DNA from: Bacteroidota bacterium
Lineage (GTDB): Bacteria; Bacteroidota; Bacteroidia; Flavobacteriales_D; Sanyastnellaceae
Reading direction: 5' to 3'
NCBI GenBank assembly: GCA_027624855.1
Contig: JAQBTQ010000003.1
Span: 1-64,000 of the forward strand
DNA: 64,000 nt
In this document: positions 48,801 to 57,619 of the stretch, piece by piece
Numbering within the stretch: position 1 is the first letter of the stretch
Layout: every line of letters starts with the position of its first letter
Made by a program: the position numbers and the translations under genes
The notes under the pieces: generated by a model
Database searches by the model: none
Told to the model about the DNA's origin: nothing
Seen by the model: the letters and a program-made list of their open reading frames with translations, nothing else

Positions 48801-48944
48801 GGAAAAATCGTGGGTGAATTCAGGATTGAATCCAACGTTCATTTGATGCGGTTCGATGGATTTTCCTCAGGCTTCTACGAATTAGTCGGAACCGATCGGA
48901 ATGGTAGAGCTACGCAATGGAAGCTCGAATTGATAAAACAGTAG
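45897..48944 (+). CDS. Secreted M36/M4-like (fungalysin-type) zinc metallopeptidase with T9SS tail
   Basis: The start is the ATG at 45897, opening a signal peptide ending in SWSQ; the frame is open upstream to 45669, overlapping the divergent gene. The 1015-residue protein has an FTP/PepSY-like propeptide (about 80-230), then a catalytic domain with HEYGH (His450, His454) and Glu475 in GEGYADLW, giving the HExxH...E zinc site. A beta-sandwich region follows, including a MAM/jelly-roll-like segment (about 730-910, YSDFGAWTTG ... FRMRFIASDS). The last ~75 residues (GYPNPARDIVTLEG onward) are a type A T9SS sorting domain. It likely degrades external protein. Confidence 0.88.
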   Translation: MKTPLSFLAFLAISCLIVPLSWSQTPASYTIDAIHDPAEVRMVPLQDDPTEDEQRALREQSYWNEWGQEHPRWRCIMGSTSGLPHRAFGPGIEMAGSTVVERAQNFVDSELSNFGIEFDGTWMQESKMGKHQWAFAQQKWNGIPVKGGRIVTKWLDDKLVMWGADWYLNIPASDQVELSNLAQIEAAMNGVELDEWSDPLEGDLMWVPTRDEASDLDWHKVKIWYISGRVGAIPRRYETGVDVHTGEVIWRQNRVLHIDGKSGMAAGNGKPERTVHRMGFDRPSQAMVISGTISADVHELYPYIESASFPLPALNLPIAGGQVYTDADGGFISEGSGPQFVDVSLEGLWSTVYTNGTTPNLGVQFEDGYNDLDLSSLGNKKERSAYRSVSLIHDHMKVYMSDFTDLDWSLPTNIDVQGECNAFYDGQSVNFYDEGGGCNPTSLIADVVWHEYGHGINDYYYSSLGSNFNNGAMGEGYADLWAMSLGDIAEIGKGFYSDNEDGIRRYDIDPKVYPEDLVGEVHADGEIICGAWYDTHLLMGGDWAATMELFVDAYAGLQATAPNGSEGQAFTDVLIDVLQADDDDGDLSNGTPNAAAIVEGFDIHGISVFSYAEIDHNPEEFAEAESTILVEAETFIVFPYSLYFDAVNLWYQTEIGGEWNQVAMENPLGNGEFIAEIPAQPAGSVIAYYMGITDDFGGLSAVNPFAASNEVYPNLPHYLLVGVEPVLINDSDEYSDFGAWTTGIPGQDNATTGIWEEAIPVGSYAEFNDPSTIVAPTQDHTLGLAGYAFVTGLNPGVNDGIGVNDVDGGKTTLLSPIIDLTGFENPIMTYWRWYVNAPPSGANPGTDWWQVELSNDGGATWQYLENTLQQDVSWRRNAFRVADVIEPTDEFRMRFIASDSTTIGEYLDGGSLIEAAVDDIILYDLASGEDIGQSAEQLATGYPNPARDIVTLEGWMVGSTARLYEVASGKIVGEFRIESNVHLMRFDGFSSGFYELVGTDRNGRATQWKLELIKQ

Positions 48945-48957
48945 CCCTAAAGTTGGT

Positions 48958-49716
48958 CTAAATTTCTTCTAAATCTCCGGCGGTCATCCAGCCTGTATTT
49001 CCATTGGATAGCTGAACTTTCCAAAAATCAGCTTCGCGCTGGAGAACGGTGACTTTTGTTCCTTCGTGTAACATGAATAGGACAAGGCTTTCCTGTCCTG
49101 GCTCATTGTGAACCGATGTTTCGGTGGCCATGACAATTGCGGCTTGGCTGCATTGTATTCGTTGAGCCGTGGAATAGGTGAGGAAAAAAGTCAGAAATCC
49201 CATTGTAAGCATGATGGTAGCGAAAGATCCGAGTACCCTTCTATTCTCTGTCTTTTTGACCCAAATCCTCCAAGCAAATGAAGCAAATGCTGCGTTCCAC
49301 GAAATGATCAGGAGGATCATCCAAAACTGAAATCGACCAGGTGCAGTGATACGCTCCCAGATGTCAATGAGTCCATTCGAAGGAATGGATTCAATTCGAT
49401 CTTTCGTTTTTGAATTGGCAAGGGTGAGATTCGTTTTGATGTCCGGGTCATTCGGGGACAAAAGAGCGGCCCTTTCATAATGCAGAATGGCTTTGGCCCA
49501 AGATTGCATTTTGTAGTGGGCATTTCCCAAATTGAATTCGCTTTCGGCATGCATATGGTCCGTCAAAATGGAATCATAAGTAGCAATAGCCAATTCATAG
49601 TTTCCGGCAGAATAAGCTTCATTGGCCCGATTAAAGAGGGATTCAACGTCCTGGGCTTTCGCAAAAAGAGCTGCGCAGCTCATCAAAAAAATGATGGAGA
49701 GCGCTTTTAAGTTCAT
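48958..49716 (-). CDS. batE: BatE: TPR and SH3-like membrane protein
   Basis: The start is the ATG at 49716, whose ATGA overlaps the batD stop; an ATG nine bases upstream is also in frame. The 252-residue product has a signal peptide, two or three TPR units (SLFNRANEAYSAGNYELAIATYDSIL; EFNLGNAHYKMQSWAKAILHYERAALLSPNDPDI), two membrane helices (about 128-190) and a C-terminal SH3-like domain (about 195-250). This is the BatE layout. Last gene of the bat operon; it ends 13 bases from the convergent peptidase gene. Confidence 0.88.
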   Translation of the reverse strand: MNLKALSIIFLMSCAALFAKAQDVESLFNRANEAYSAGNYELAIATYDSILTDHMHAESEFNLGNAHYKMQSWAKAILHYERAALLSPNDPDIKTNLTLANSKTKDRIESIPSNGLIDIWERITAPGRFQFWMILLIISWNAAFASFAWRIWVKKTENRRVLGSFATIMLTMGFLTFFLTYSTAQRIQCSQAAIVMATETSVHNEPGQESLVLFMLHEGTKVTVLQREADFWKVQLSNGNTGWMTAGDLEEI

Positions 49717-51443
49717 GCGTTCCATGATTTTTCAGTTTCATTGACCAATTGCTCGGCCTTTTTAAATAATTCCTGAGGAGATAAGGCACTGGCAGGTGCA
49801 TAGCGTGCCAGGTCCAATTCTTCCAAAAGTTCTTTCCATGCACTTGTCCATTGAGGTGCGTGACTTTTCAGTTTACTCAACACTGCTTCACGCTTGAGTT
49901 GGCTCGCGTTCCATTCAAATTTTGCCAAGAGGTATTGTTCCAATCCAGCTCCAAGCGCAGGATAAAATTCTGCTGGTGAGTTGATGCGTTTTTTGGCTTC
50001 GCGCAATTCGCTGCGGACTTGCTGGCGAGCGCGTCGCTTGCGTGCCTTCAGCGGATTGAGTTCATCTTGGTCGCGTCTCCGGCGCATCCAAATGGATAGG
50101 CCAAAAAACATCGGTCCAAGGGAAAGTAATAAACCCATTATGGGTTTTCGATTGTCCCATTTAGATTTCGGGAGGCAGGGGCCATTCCATTCCGTATGGA
50201 TGTAATTGATGTCTTGATTTAAAACTTGAATGTCAGATTTCGAGTTGAATGTTGCTTGGCCAGATCCAGCTTGCTCATTTTTCCCGACTACCAAGGGAAT
50301 GGGTTCATTGGTCAGTGATTGGTATTCGTCCGATTTCCAATTGAACCAATCACCTTCAGGTATTGGCAGTTCATAATTGCCAGGTGCACGAGGAATGACC
50401 ACATAGCGGAAAGTACGTCGGCCAGATTCTCCCTTATTGGTGATTTTAATACGGTCGATTACCTCGGCATCAAATACCTCAAACTCACCAGGCCATTCCA
50501 ATGTTGGTTCTTGAATAAATTTCAAATTTCCATCCCCGCTGTACGTTAATTCCAGGGTCAATGCTTCATTTGTCAAACATTTATTGGATGAAAGGGTTGA
50601 ATTCAATTCCAAGTTGCGAAATGCTCCAAGAAAGTTTGCTGGAATGGGTTCAGGCAAGGGGTTGACATGAATTTTCACAGGATCTGCCGATGCCTTGATG
50701 CTTTTGCCATCAAAGAAACTGGTTCGAACGTATCCATCAAGGTCAAATCCGTCTATGGTTAATGTTCCGGTTTGTTGCGGGAAGAGAATCATGGTTCGGA
50801 CATTGGCCACATTGTAACGTTGACCAGAGATGATTTGGGTCTCCCAGCGAGGCTCACTGGTATCTACAGTCTCCTTCCAAAATCCGGGAGTTTCAGCAAT
50901 GTTGTAATTGCGGACGTCGAGGTTATTGGTTCGATTGAGAATCTTAAAAGACACAACGATGGGTTCCCCGATGTGCACGTGACGCTTAGACGTTTCGATC
51001 ACGCAAGCGACCGCATCTAAAGTTTGAGTACTTAGGTTGTTGCTCTCAGGAGCATTCCCGGCTTGCACTTTTAGAGTAAAGGTTTTGCTTCTGAGTTTGC
51101 CTTTCGATCCGGATACTTCATAGGCTGGAACGACGATGTCTTTGTCAGAAACAACCAAGTAGGTGTAGGTAAAAGATTTTTCACTTGTTCTCGCACCATT
51201 CACCCACGACGTGCTGTTCGATGTGCTTGGACCGTACAAAAACTTGAGCCCCTCAATCTTTGGGGATTGCATGTTTTGGTTGAGATTCTTGAAGCTAAAA
51301 GTTAGCGCTACCTGTTCACCTTGGCGCACAGGATTGCGATTGACGCTCACGTTGAACGCCTCCTGGGCTGTTACGATGGTGAAAAGTAACAGCATTATTA
51401 AAACACTAACTGTGCGTCTCATGGATAGGATGGTTGTTAGCAT
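49713..51443 (-). CDS. batD: BatD: oxygen-tolerance/aerotolerance envelope protein
   Basis: The start is the ATG at 51443, overlapping the batC stop by one base (TGATG); an ATG at 51422 is an alternative. The 576-residue product has a signal peptide ending in VTAQ, Ig-like beta-sandwich domains (NPVRQGEQVALTFSF; GEPIVVSFKILNRT; ALTLELTYSGDGNLKF, the last two typical of BatD/DUF4381-type proteins), one membrane helix near residue 440 (IMGLLLSLGPMFFGLSIW) and a basic cytoplasmic tail. BatD is thought to bind other Bat proteins in the periplasm. Its exact role is not established. Confidence 0.9.
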   Translation of the reverse strand: MLTTILSMRRTVSVLIMLLLFTIVTAQEAFNVSVNRNPVRQGEQVALTFSFKNLNQNMQSPKIEGLKFLYGPSTSNSTSWVNGARTSEKSFTYTYLVVSDKDIVVPAYEVSGSKGKLRSKTFTLKVQAGNAPESNNLSTQTLDAVACVIETSKRHVHIGEPIVVSFKILNRTNNLDVRNYNIAETPGFWKETVDTSEPRWETQIISGQRYNVANVRTMILFPQQTGTLTIDGFDLDGYVRTSFFDGKSIKASADPVKIHVNPLPEPIPANFLGAFRNLELNSTLSSNKCLTNEALTLELTYSGDGNLKFIQEPTLEWPGEFEVFDAEVIDRIKITNKGESGRRTFRYVVIPRAPGNYELPIPEGDWFNWKSDEYQSLTNEPIPLVVGKNEQAGSGQATFNSKSDIQVLNQDINYIHTEWNGPCLPKSKWDNRKPIMGLLLSLGPMFFGLSIWMRRRRDQDELNPLKARKRRARQQVRSELREAKKRINSPAEFYPALGAGLEQYLLAKFEWNASQLKREAVLSKLKSHAPQWTSAWKELLEELDLARYAPASALSPQELFKKAEQLVNETEKSWNA

Positions 51444-52354
51444 CACCAATCTTTCTCAATATTCTTTTTTTTGCCTTGACTTTTTGCCTTCATCAATTTC
51501 GATTGAACTTCCTCCTCGCTTCGTTCAAGACTTTCAAGGATGCGTTCCATGTCCTCCGGCGAGATTTGGCCTTCTACCTGCTGTGAGCGCGAATCCTGGT
51601 TTTGCTCCTGGTCCTGGTCCTGGTTTTGGTCCTGATTCTGGTCCTGATTCTGGTCTTGGTTCTGGTTCTGGTCCTGGTTCTGGTCCTGGTTCTGGTTCTG
51701 GTTCTGGTCCTGGTTCTGGTCCTGGTCCTGGTTTTGTTCCTGTTCCTGGTTTTGGTCTTGGTCCTGTTCCTGGTTTTGGTCTTGGTCTTGGTCCTGGTTC
51801 TGGTCCTGGTTCTGGTTCTGGTCCTGGTTTTGGTCCTGTTCCTGGTTTTGGTCCTGGTTCTGGTCCTGTTCCTGGTTTTGGTCTTGCTCCTGCTTTAGTT
51901 GACGCATTGCGTAAGACAAATTTCGACGTGCATTCTCATTGGCCGGATTGGCGCGCAATGCTGCTTTGTAGGACTCAATTCCTCGATTCAGGTCGTTTGC
52001 ATTTAAGAATGAATTACCTATGTTGTACCAAGCGTCAGAAATGATTTGCTTGTCTTCACTCGATTGAATGGCCTTTTGAAACGCCTGCCGCGCTTCTGCA
52101 GAATTTGCTTGGTCATTGATCAAAGACCGTCCGCGATTGTAGGCTGAAAGCCCCGATAATTCGGTGTGTCGCTCACCTTCAGCGAAAAGTTGAGCAGCGT
52201 CTTTTTCGCCAGTGTCGTACCGCTCAATTCCGTTCATTATCGCCTGTTTCGCTTGAAAATCGTTATTTTGACCCCAAGCGAATCGGGCTGGAATTACCAC
52301 GGTTAGTATGATCAGTAGTGGATAGAGATGGCGCTTTCTGCTCATGATGTTCAT
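51443..52354 (-). CDS. batC: BatC: TPR protein with a long Gln/Asp/Asn/Glu low-complexity tail
   Basis: The ATG at 52354 overlaps the batB stop (ATGA). The 303-residue product has a signal peptide ending in FAWGQ, TPR units (about 35-145, with [10 protein letters not shown] and [38 protein letters not shown]) as in BatC, then about 100 residues consisting almost only of Q, D, N and E (154-256). The end has a short charged helix ([22 protein letters not shown]) and a Lys-rich tail. The acidic, Gln-rich stretch is unusually long and is encoded by tandem short repeats. Confidence 0.88.
   Translation of the reverse strand: MNIMSRKRHLYPLLIILTVVIPARFAWGQNNDFQAKQAIMNGIERYDTGEKDAAQLFAEGERHTELSGLSAYNRGRSLINDQANSAEARQAFQKAIQSSEDKQIISDAWYNIGNSFLNANDLNRGIESYKAALRANPANENARRNLSYAMRQLKQEQDQNQEQDQNQDQNQEQDQNQDQNQNQDQNQDQDQDQNQEQDQDQNQEQEQNQDQDQNQDQNQNQNQDQNQDQNQNQDQNQDQNQDQNQDQDQEQNQDSRSQQVEGQISPEDMERILESLERSEEEVQSKLMKAKSQGKKKNIEKDW
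51592..51895 (-). repeat. Microsatellite-like repeat encoding the BatC Gln/Asp/Asn/Glu tract
   Basis: Units of 6 bases, often combined to 12 or 18, encoding QD, QN and QE pairs cover about 300 bases (minus-strand reading of CAGGACCAGAACCAG-type repeats). The unit boundaries drift, with several perfect local tandem copies. The plus-strand reading LVLVLV is only a shadow. Confidence 0.88.
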
Positions 52355-53496
52355 GCGATTTTAGACTTTGGAGACCAATGCAAAAAACTTTCAATCATCA
52401 CAAGAATGATTGCGAAAACGAAAAACCAATGAAACAGGTGATCATATTCGGTATATGCAACTGTCGATAATTCGGTTTGCTCCATGTTATTGATGGCACT
52501 CAATAATCCACTGATGTTTACAATGCTAATGCCCGCCTGTGTATAGCTCCCATTTCCGGCTTCCGCAATTTGGATTAGGCTTGCTTCATCCAATGCGGTC
52601 ACAATGGGATTGCCTTCTTGATCCGATTTGAACCCCTTCGTTCTTCCATATCGATCATACAATGGAATGGGGGCCCCTGATGTAGTACCCATGCCAATGG
52701 TGTGAACTTCAATTCCTTTCTCAAGAACTCGCTGAGCCACCGCTGCGGCATCGTCTTCATGGTTTTCACCATCGGTAAAGACGACTACCATTTTTGAAGC
52801 GTTTGATTCTGGATCAAATCCTTCAGCGCAAACCTCAATTGCCCGGCCTACGGCCGTGCCTTGTACGGGTACTAATTCGGTTGTAACACCATCTAGAAAC
52901 AACTTGAATGCGCCATAGTCAGTGGTGATGGGGCATTGCACATAAGCTTCTCCAGCGAACACCACCAATCCAACCCGATCCCCACCTAATTCATTCAAAA
53001 ACCTTTGAATGCTTTGCTTCGCAAGTTTGAGTCGACTCGCTCCTGTATCCTCTGCGTCCATGCTTTTCGAGACATCCAATGCAATCATCACATCAACGCC
53101 TTCGCTTTCGACCTCTTTCAATTTTGCCCCAACTTTTAAATCGAGCATACCGATTATGATGCTGGCCATGGCCAGACGCCAAAGGAAAAATCTCCAACCA
53201 TGCAATTGGGGTCGCCAAAAGGGCAATATTGATGGCCACAACGATTCGTCAGAAATGGTTTCAGCCCATCGCTTTTTCCTACTCAGGGAGAATAAAAAGA
53301 TGACAAGAGACGCGGGCAAAATCAGAAGGACGTAGGTCCAGGTTGGGCGCTCCAGTTGCACGTTTGGCGCGATCTGCTGAATGCTATACCAAGTCGCAAT
53401 CAAAACTCCCCAAAAAGCAACTTCCGCCAATGTTAGCGCTACCGCATTGGCGAAAATGCGAAACTTATTTTTGGACGTGGCGCGTTTCACTGACAT
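52351..53496 (-). CDS. batB: BatB: von Willebrand factor A membrane protein
   Basis: The 381-residue product has two N-terminal membrane helices (about 18-38 and 54-72), a further hydrophobic stretch (about 105-120), a VWA domain (about 133-325) with the metal-binding MIDAS motif DVSKS (141-145), and a C-terminal membrane helix (HLFHWFFVFAIILVMIESFL). The VWA domain is thought to bind partner proteins on the periplasmic side. It begins three bases after batA and ends overlapping batC (ATGA). Confidence 0.92.
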   Translation of the reverse strand: MSVKRATSKNKFRIFANAVALTLAEVAFWGVLIATWYSIQQIAPNVQLERPTWTYVLLILPASLVIFLFSLSRKKRWAETISDESLWPSILPFWRPQLHGWRFFLWRLAMASIIIGMLDLKVGAKLKEVESEGVDVMIALDVSKSMDAEDTGASRLKLAKQSIQRFLNELGGDRVGLVVFAGEAYVQCPITTDYGAFKLFLDGVTTELVPVQGTAVGRAIEVCAEGFDPESNASKMVVVFTDGENHEDDAAAVAQRVLEKGIEVHTIGMGTTSGAPIPLYDRYGRTKGFKSDQEGNPIVTALDEASLIQIAEAGNGSYTQAGISIVNISGLLSAINNMEQTELSTVAYTEYDHLFHWFFVFAIILVMIESFLHWSPKSKIA

Positions 53497-53499
53497 AGG

Positions 53500-54579
53500 T
53501 TATAGGATCGTTGGAATCATCAAATGACGCAATAGGAATTCTATGAGTAGAGCCACAGCCGCAATCAGAGCAAATGGTAAGAATTCTTCCGTCTTTTGAT
53601 TGTAGCGCAGAACATTGAACTTGGTTTTTTCAAGCTCATCAATTTCCATGTAGATGCTTTGGAGCTTTTCTTCATTGGTCGCCCGAAAATATTTACCTCC
53701 AGTAGCGTTGGAAATTTGACGCAAGATTTTTTCATCGATTTCAACTTCCACCCAATCATACTGATAACGGTTGCCCACCTTTGCTACCGGGCTTCTCGCT
53801 TTGCCAATGGTTCCCACTCCAATGGTATAGACGCGAATATCATTCAAGGCTGCGAGCTGCGCCGCATCCATGGGGTCAATCTTGCCCGCATTGTTTACTC
53901 CATCCGTGAGTAAGATGATTACTTTGCTCTGGGCATCGGAGTTTTTTAGCCGATTGACAGCCGTTGCAAGTCCCATTCCAATGGCCGTTCCCCCTTCAAG
54001 CAAACCGGTCTCGAGTTCTTGAATTCCATTCATGACAATGCGCTGATCTGTCGTCAATGGTATCTGAGTGAAAGCTTCGCCTTCGTAGGCAACGACTCCG
54101 ATCCGGTCGTTCGGTCGTTCATCGACAAATTTGGTTGCAACGGCTTTCGACGATTCGAGGCGGTTCGGAGAAAAATCTTTACTGAGCATCGAGGCGGATA
54201 CGTCCATGCTGAGCACTATATCAATTCCTTCTCTGGTCAAATCCTCAATAGAAGAGGATGATTGCGGTTGCGCTGCGGCGATGGCCAAAAATCCTAAACT
54301 CATCGTGCGCAGAGCATAGGGGATTTCGGGAATGGCCTGAAATGCCATGGTTTTCCATGTCAACTGGCTATCTGGGGATTCCCAGCTCCAAATCAACCCT
54401 ACAAATCCGGCATTGGATTGTAAATAAATCCGATAGAAGACATGAACGATTCCGCTGCACACCAACCAAAGAAGCCAGGGTTCGGCAAATTCAAAATGCT
54501 GCACCGTATACATGAGACCTAGGCCAACCAAAGCAAGCGCAAGAACATGAATGAATAGGGTAGGAAGAATCCGCTTCAT
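53500..54579 (-). CDS. batA: BatA: von Willebrand factor A membrane protein
   Basis: The 359-residue protein has two N-terminal membrane helices, another near 90-105, a VWA domain (about 119-315) with MIDAS motif DVSAS (126-130) and threonine/aspartate loops (TTDQR, LLTDGVNNAG), and a C-terminal membrane helix. It pairs with batB as the usual Bacteroidota BatA-BatB duo. Its ATG overlaps the stop of the upstream gene (ATGA at 54576-54579). Confidence 0.92.
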   Translation of the reverse strand: MKRILPTLFIHVLALALVGLGLMYTVQHFEFAEPWLLWLVCSGIVHVFYRIYLQSNAGFVGLIWSWESPDSQLTWKTMAFQAIPEIPYALRTMSLGFLAIAAAQPQSSSSIEDLTREGIDIVLSMDVSASMLSKDFSPNRLESSKAVATKFVDERPNDRIGVVAYEGEAFTQIPLTTDQRIVMNGIQELETGLLEGGTAIGMGLATAVNRLKNSDAQSKVIILLTDGVNNAGKIDPMDAAQLAALNDIRVYTIGVGTIGKARSPVAKVGNRYQYDWVEVEIDEKILRQISNATGGKYFRATNEEKLQSIYMEIDELEKTKFNVLRYNQKTEEFLPFALIAAVALLIEFLLRHLMIPTIL

Positions 54580-55544
54580 GCCTCAGTTGGATCAGTTGTA
54601 GTGGATTCAACGAATTGAATGCCGAGCTCTACGACTCGAATGTGATCAGCGCTGGTAGGGCTCCATTTTGCGAACTTCACCAGGTCAGTGGTGCGCAATA
54701 TTTCAATAAAATGTTCTTTCGCTGCTTCATTGAGGCTGAGCCGAGAACACTGATGAATGATTTCATCGGTCGATCGTTCCATCGCAGGAAATCCAAATCT
54801 ACGCTCGAAATAGGCCCTCAAGACTTCACTGACTCCAGCATGGTGTTCCTTTACGCGTCCCTGTTTCCATATCGCATCCTTTTGGATGATTTCCAAGGCG
54901 CGCAATGCGACAATATGCGCTGGTTCCAGGGGAATGCTCTGAGAAGGAGCTTCGATTGATTTCTTGGGTCGGTTGCGAAGCTTTTTAATGACAAAAAGAA
55001 CCAGACCAATGACCGCAGCAAATCCAATGATCCATGGGAGCCATTGTCGTAATCGCTCGCCCAAAGTCCATTCCACTCGTTTGATGTCTGCGTAATCGAT
55101 GATGCTTTGTGTCTCATCAATCGGGCTGAGGTTCACTTGAAGAAGCAGGGGGTTGGAGATGAGGGTGTCTTCATTCCAGATCAATTGAATTGGAGGGACT
55201 GCCTGGTAACCGCTATCCCAGCTGGTTACAATGAATTTTTGGGTGATTCGGATGAGGTTATCCCCGTTGTCATTTTCGACGGCAACCGTATCCATAGGGA
55301 GTTTTTCCAAGATTTCGAGTCCACCAGGCAATGTGTCCTGAAAAGTCGGCCATGTGAATTTCCCTTGCCCATCCATGACATTGCGTTCAGCGGAAACACT
55401 CAAGGTCGCGGGTGCTCCAATGAAGATTTCTGTTGTATCCAAAGCCATGGTGACTATCTGCGCGGAGAGCACTGACCAACCGCCACACCCCAAACACAGA
55501 ATGGAAAACCAGAACAATCGATTGAATACAGAAATTTTATCCAC
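54576..55544 (-). CDS. Bat-operon membrane protein of unknown function
   Basis: There is no in-frame ATG before the signal sequence; candidates are GTG at 55544 (used here) and TTG at 55553, both overlapping the end of the DUF58 gene. The ~322-residue product has a signal peptide ending in LSAQ, an Ig-like/BatD-type beta domain (EIFIGAPATLSVSAE ... AVPPIQLIW), a membrane helix (WLPWIIGFAAVIGLVLFVI), and a cytoplasmic helical region (AILEIIQKDAIWKQGRVKEHHAGVSEVLRAYFERRFGFPAMERST-type), which resembles the DUF4381 proteins of such operons. It is likely a partner of the VWA proteins. Confidence 0.75.
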   Translation of the reverse strand: MDKISVFNRLFWFSILCLGCGGWSVLSAQIVTMALDTTEIFIGAPATLSVSAERNVMDGQGKFTWPTFQDTLPGGLEILEKLPMDTVAVENDNGDNLIRITQKFIVTSWDSGYQAVPPIQLIWNEDTLISNPLLLQVNLSPIDETQSIIDYADIKRVEWTLGERLRQWLPWIIGFAAVIGLVLFVIKKLRNRPKKSIEAPSQSIPLEPAHIVALRALEIIQKDAIWKQGRVKEHHAGVSEVLRAYFERRFGFPAMERSTDEIIHQCSRLSLNEAAKEHFIEILRTTDLVKFAKWSPTSADHIRVVELGIQFVESTTTDPTEA

Positions 55545-56403
55545 GGCGATCAAATAATTGCATCAAGGGTTGCACATAAGGACGGTTTGTGAGAAGAACT
55601 GCTTGGTCTATGCCACATCGAGCAAAAAGTGCCTTAAGGTCAGATTCTCTATTTTTTTCGTGCATCGCATGGTTTTGGCGGGTTTTGGTCCGCCCTGTAT
55701 ACACCCACTTTGTTTGATTGGATTCGGGATCTTGAACAGGAATCCAACCGATGGAGGGAAGTTTTCGATCCAATGGATCGGAAACTCGCAGTGCAATTAA
55801 ATCATGTTTTTTGCCCGCCTGTCGTAAGATTTGTTCAAAGTCAGGACTCCTGAAATCCGAAATCAAAAATGCAATGGATCGTTTTTTTATGGCAGATAAA
55901 AAGTGTTCCAAAGCAAAGTCAATCGAAGTTCCTTTGCTCGCAGGTTCGACTTCAATGATTTCTCGAATGATTCGGAGGATATGGGAACGACCTTTTTTGG
56001 GAGGGATGAAGCGCTCGATGGTATCACTGAATAAGATAGCGCCCACTTTATCATTGTTTCCCATGGCACTGAACGCAATTACAGCGCTCAATTCCGTAAT
56101 CAATTCTTTCTTGGTTCGTTGTCGAGTGCCGGTGGTGTTGGAGCCGCTAACGTCAATCAGCAAGAATACGGTGAGTTCTCGCTCTTCCTCGAAAACCTTT
56201 ACGAATGGCTGCCCCATGCGAGCCGTCACGTTCCAATCGATTGTCCTGATTTCATCGCCGTGTTGATACGATCGGTTTTCACTGAATGCCATGCCCCTCC
56301 CTTTGAATGCGCTATGGTATTCGCCCGAAAAAATCCGGTCGCTCAACCCGCGGGTTTTGAGTTCAACCCTTCGAACGCGCTGAATGAGTTCTGCAGTTTC
56401 CAT
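55537..56403 (-). CDS. DUF58 protein of the moxR-bat operon
   Basis: The 288-residue product has the DUF58 signature: GMAFSENRSYQHGDEIRTIDWNVTARMGQPFVKVFEEERE-type residues at about 37-77, followed by a VWA-like core with LLIDVSGSN. It lacks a signal peptide or membrane segment and is cytoplasmic. DUF58 proteins occur next to moxR almost universally and are thought to be handled by the MoxR ATPase. It starts 29 bases after moxR. Confidence 0.92.
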   Translation of the reverse strand: METAELIQRVRRVELKTRGLSDRIFSGEYHSAFKGRGMAFSENRSYQHGDEIRTIDWNVTARMGQPFVKVFEEERELTVFLLIDVSGSNTTGTRQRTKKELITELSAVIAFSAMGNNDKVGAILFSDTIERFIPPKKGRSHILRIIREIIEVEPASKGTSIDFALEHFLSAIKKRSIAFLISDFRSPDFEQILRQAGKKHDLIALRVSDPLDRKLPSIGWIPVQDPESNQTKWVYTGRTKTRQNHAMHEKNRESDLKALFARCGIDQAVLLTNRPYVQPLMQLFDRRG

Positions 56404-56432
56404 TCAGTATTGCCGGTCTTCATTCGACGCCT

Positions 56433-57521
56433 TTAAGGCACCTGAACGTTATCCATGATTTCAGTAATGATTTGCTCGGAGCTGATGTTTTCAGCTTCGG
56501 CTTCGAACGTGAGCCCAACCCTATGGCGCAACACATCCATGGCCACAGCTCGAATATCCTCTGGCGTTACGTAGCCTCGGTGATTCAAAAATGCTTGCGC
56601 CTTCGATGCAATACCCAGACCAATGCTAGCCCTTGGAGAAGCTCCGAAGCTGATGAGCTGTGTAAGATGCCCCATTCCATATTCTCCCGGGTTTCGCGTT
56701 GCAAATACCAAGTCGACGATGTAACGCTCTATTTTTTCATCCAAATAGATTTCACGAACGAGTTGTCTGGCTTGTAGAATATCCTTTGGCTGGATGATGA
56801 CTTTCGGCTTTGCCATCCCTTCAGAAGCGAGGTTTGCTCGAACGATTTGCTGCTCTTCAGTTTTTGTTGGATAGCCAATGACGACTTTCAAAAGGAAGCG
56901 GTCCACTTGCGCTTCTGGCAACGGATAGGTTCCTTCTTGTTCGACGGGATTTTGGGTAGCAAGCACCAAGAACGGTTCCGGAAGGGGGTACGATTCTGGA
57001 CCGATGGTTACCTGCCGTTCTTGCATGGCTTCTAACAGGGCGCTCTGCACTTTTGCCGGAGCCCGGTTGATCTCATCCGCAAGAACAAAGTTGGCAAAAA
57101 TGGGTCCCTTCTTGACACTAAATGATTCAGACTTCTGATTGTAAATCATCGTCCCAATCAAGTCAGCTGGCAGCAAATCAGGTGTAAACTGCAGTCTGCT
57201 AAAGTCGCCATCGATGGTTTCTGCCAAGCTTTTAATGGCTAGGGTCTTCGCCAATCCGGGTACACCTTCAAGCAAAACATGACCATTTCCCAACAACCCA
57301 ATCAGCAACCGGTCCACCATGGTTTGCTGTCCGATGATGACTTTACCCAATTCCATTCTTAGCAAATCGACAAATTGACTTGTTTTTCCAATTCGTTCAT
57401 TCAGTGCGCGAATGTCTGGCGCTTCATTTGAGTCATTTTTCTCAATAGCATCTTGCGTTGCAGACTCTGAGGTAAGGGTTTCACTCATCTCGGAAGTAAG
57501 TTGGTTTGATTCCTTTTCCAT
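56433..57521 (-). CDS. moxR: MoxR-family AAA+ ATPase
   Basis: MoxR ATPases act as chaperones that remodel partner VWA-domain proteins. The 362-residue product has an acidic Ser/Thr/Glu N-terminus (1-35), Walker A GVPGLAKT (86-93), Walker B VLADEINRA with Asp149-Glu150, a sensor LATQNPVEQEG, and a C-terminal helical lid (LGIASKAQAFLNHRGYVTPEDIRAV). It heads the operon that ends with batE. Upstream, TATATTCG at 57557-57564 on the minus strand is one base off the -7 consensus. Confidence 0.95.
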   Translation of the reverse strand: MEKESNQLTSEMSETLTSESATQDAIEKNDSNEAPDIRALNERIGKTSQFVDLLRMELGKVIIGQQTMVDRLLIGLLGNGHVLLEGVPGLAKTLAIKSLAETIDGDFSRLQFTPDLLPADLIGTMIYNQKSESFSVKKGPIFANFVLADEINRAPAKVQSALLEAMQERQVTIGPESYPLPEPFLVLATQNPVEQEGTYPLPEAQVDRFLLKVVIGYPTKTEEQQIVRANLASEGMAKPKVIIQPKDILQARQLVREIYLDEKIERYIVDLVFATRNPGEYGMGHLTQLISFGASPRASIGLGIASKAQAFLNHRGYVTPEDIRAVAMDVLRHRVGLTFEAEAENISSEQIITEIMDNVQVP

Positions 57522-57619
57522 TTCCTTTCAATCCAGAATTTGGCTTCGACGTTTTGCGAATATACCTTTCGGTTCTGAGCCTTGTTCTGCTCACTTCATA
57601 AAATCATGTTAAAGCCGAT

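Noticed and set aside
51592-51898. Plus-strand open frame encoding a long LVLVLV protein
   Set aside because: It is the antisense reading of the BatC Gln-rich tract; the minus-strand frame fits the bat operon and overlaps its neighbours by ATGA and TGATG.
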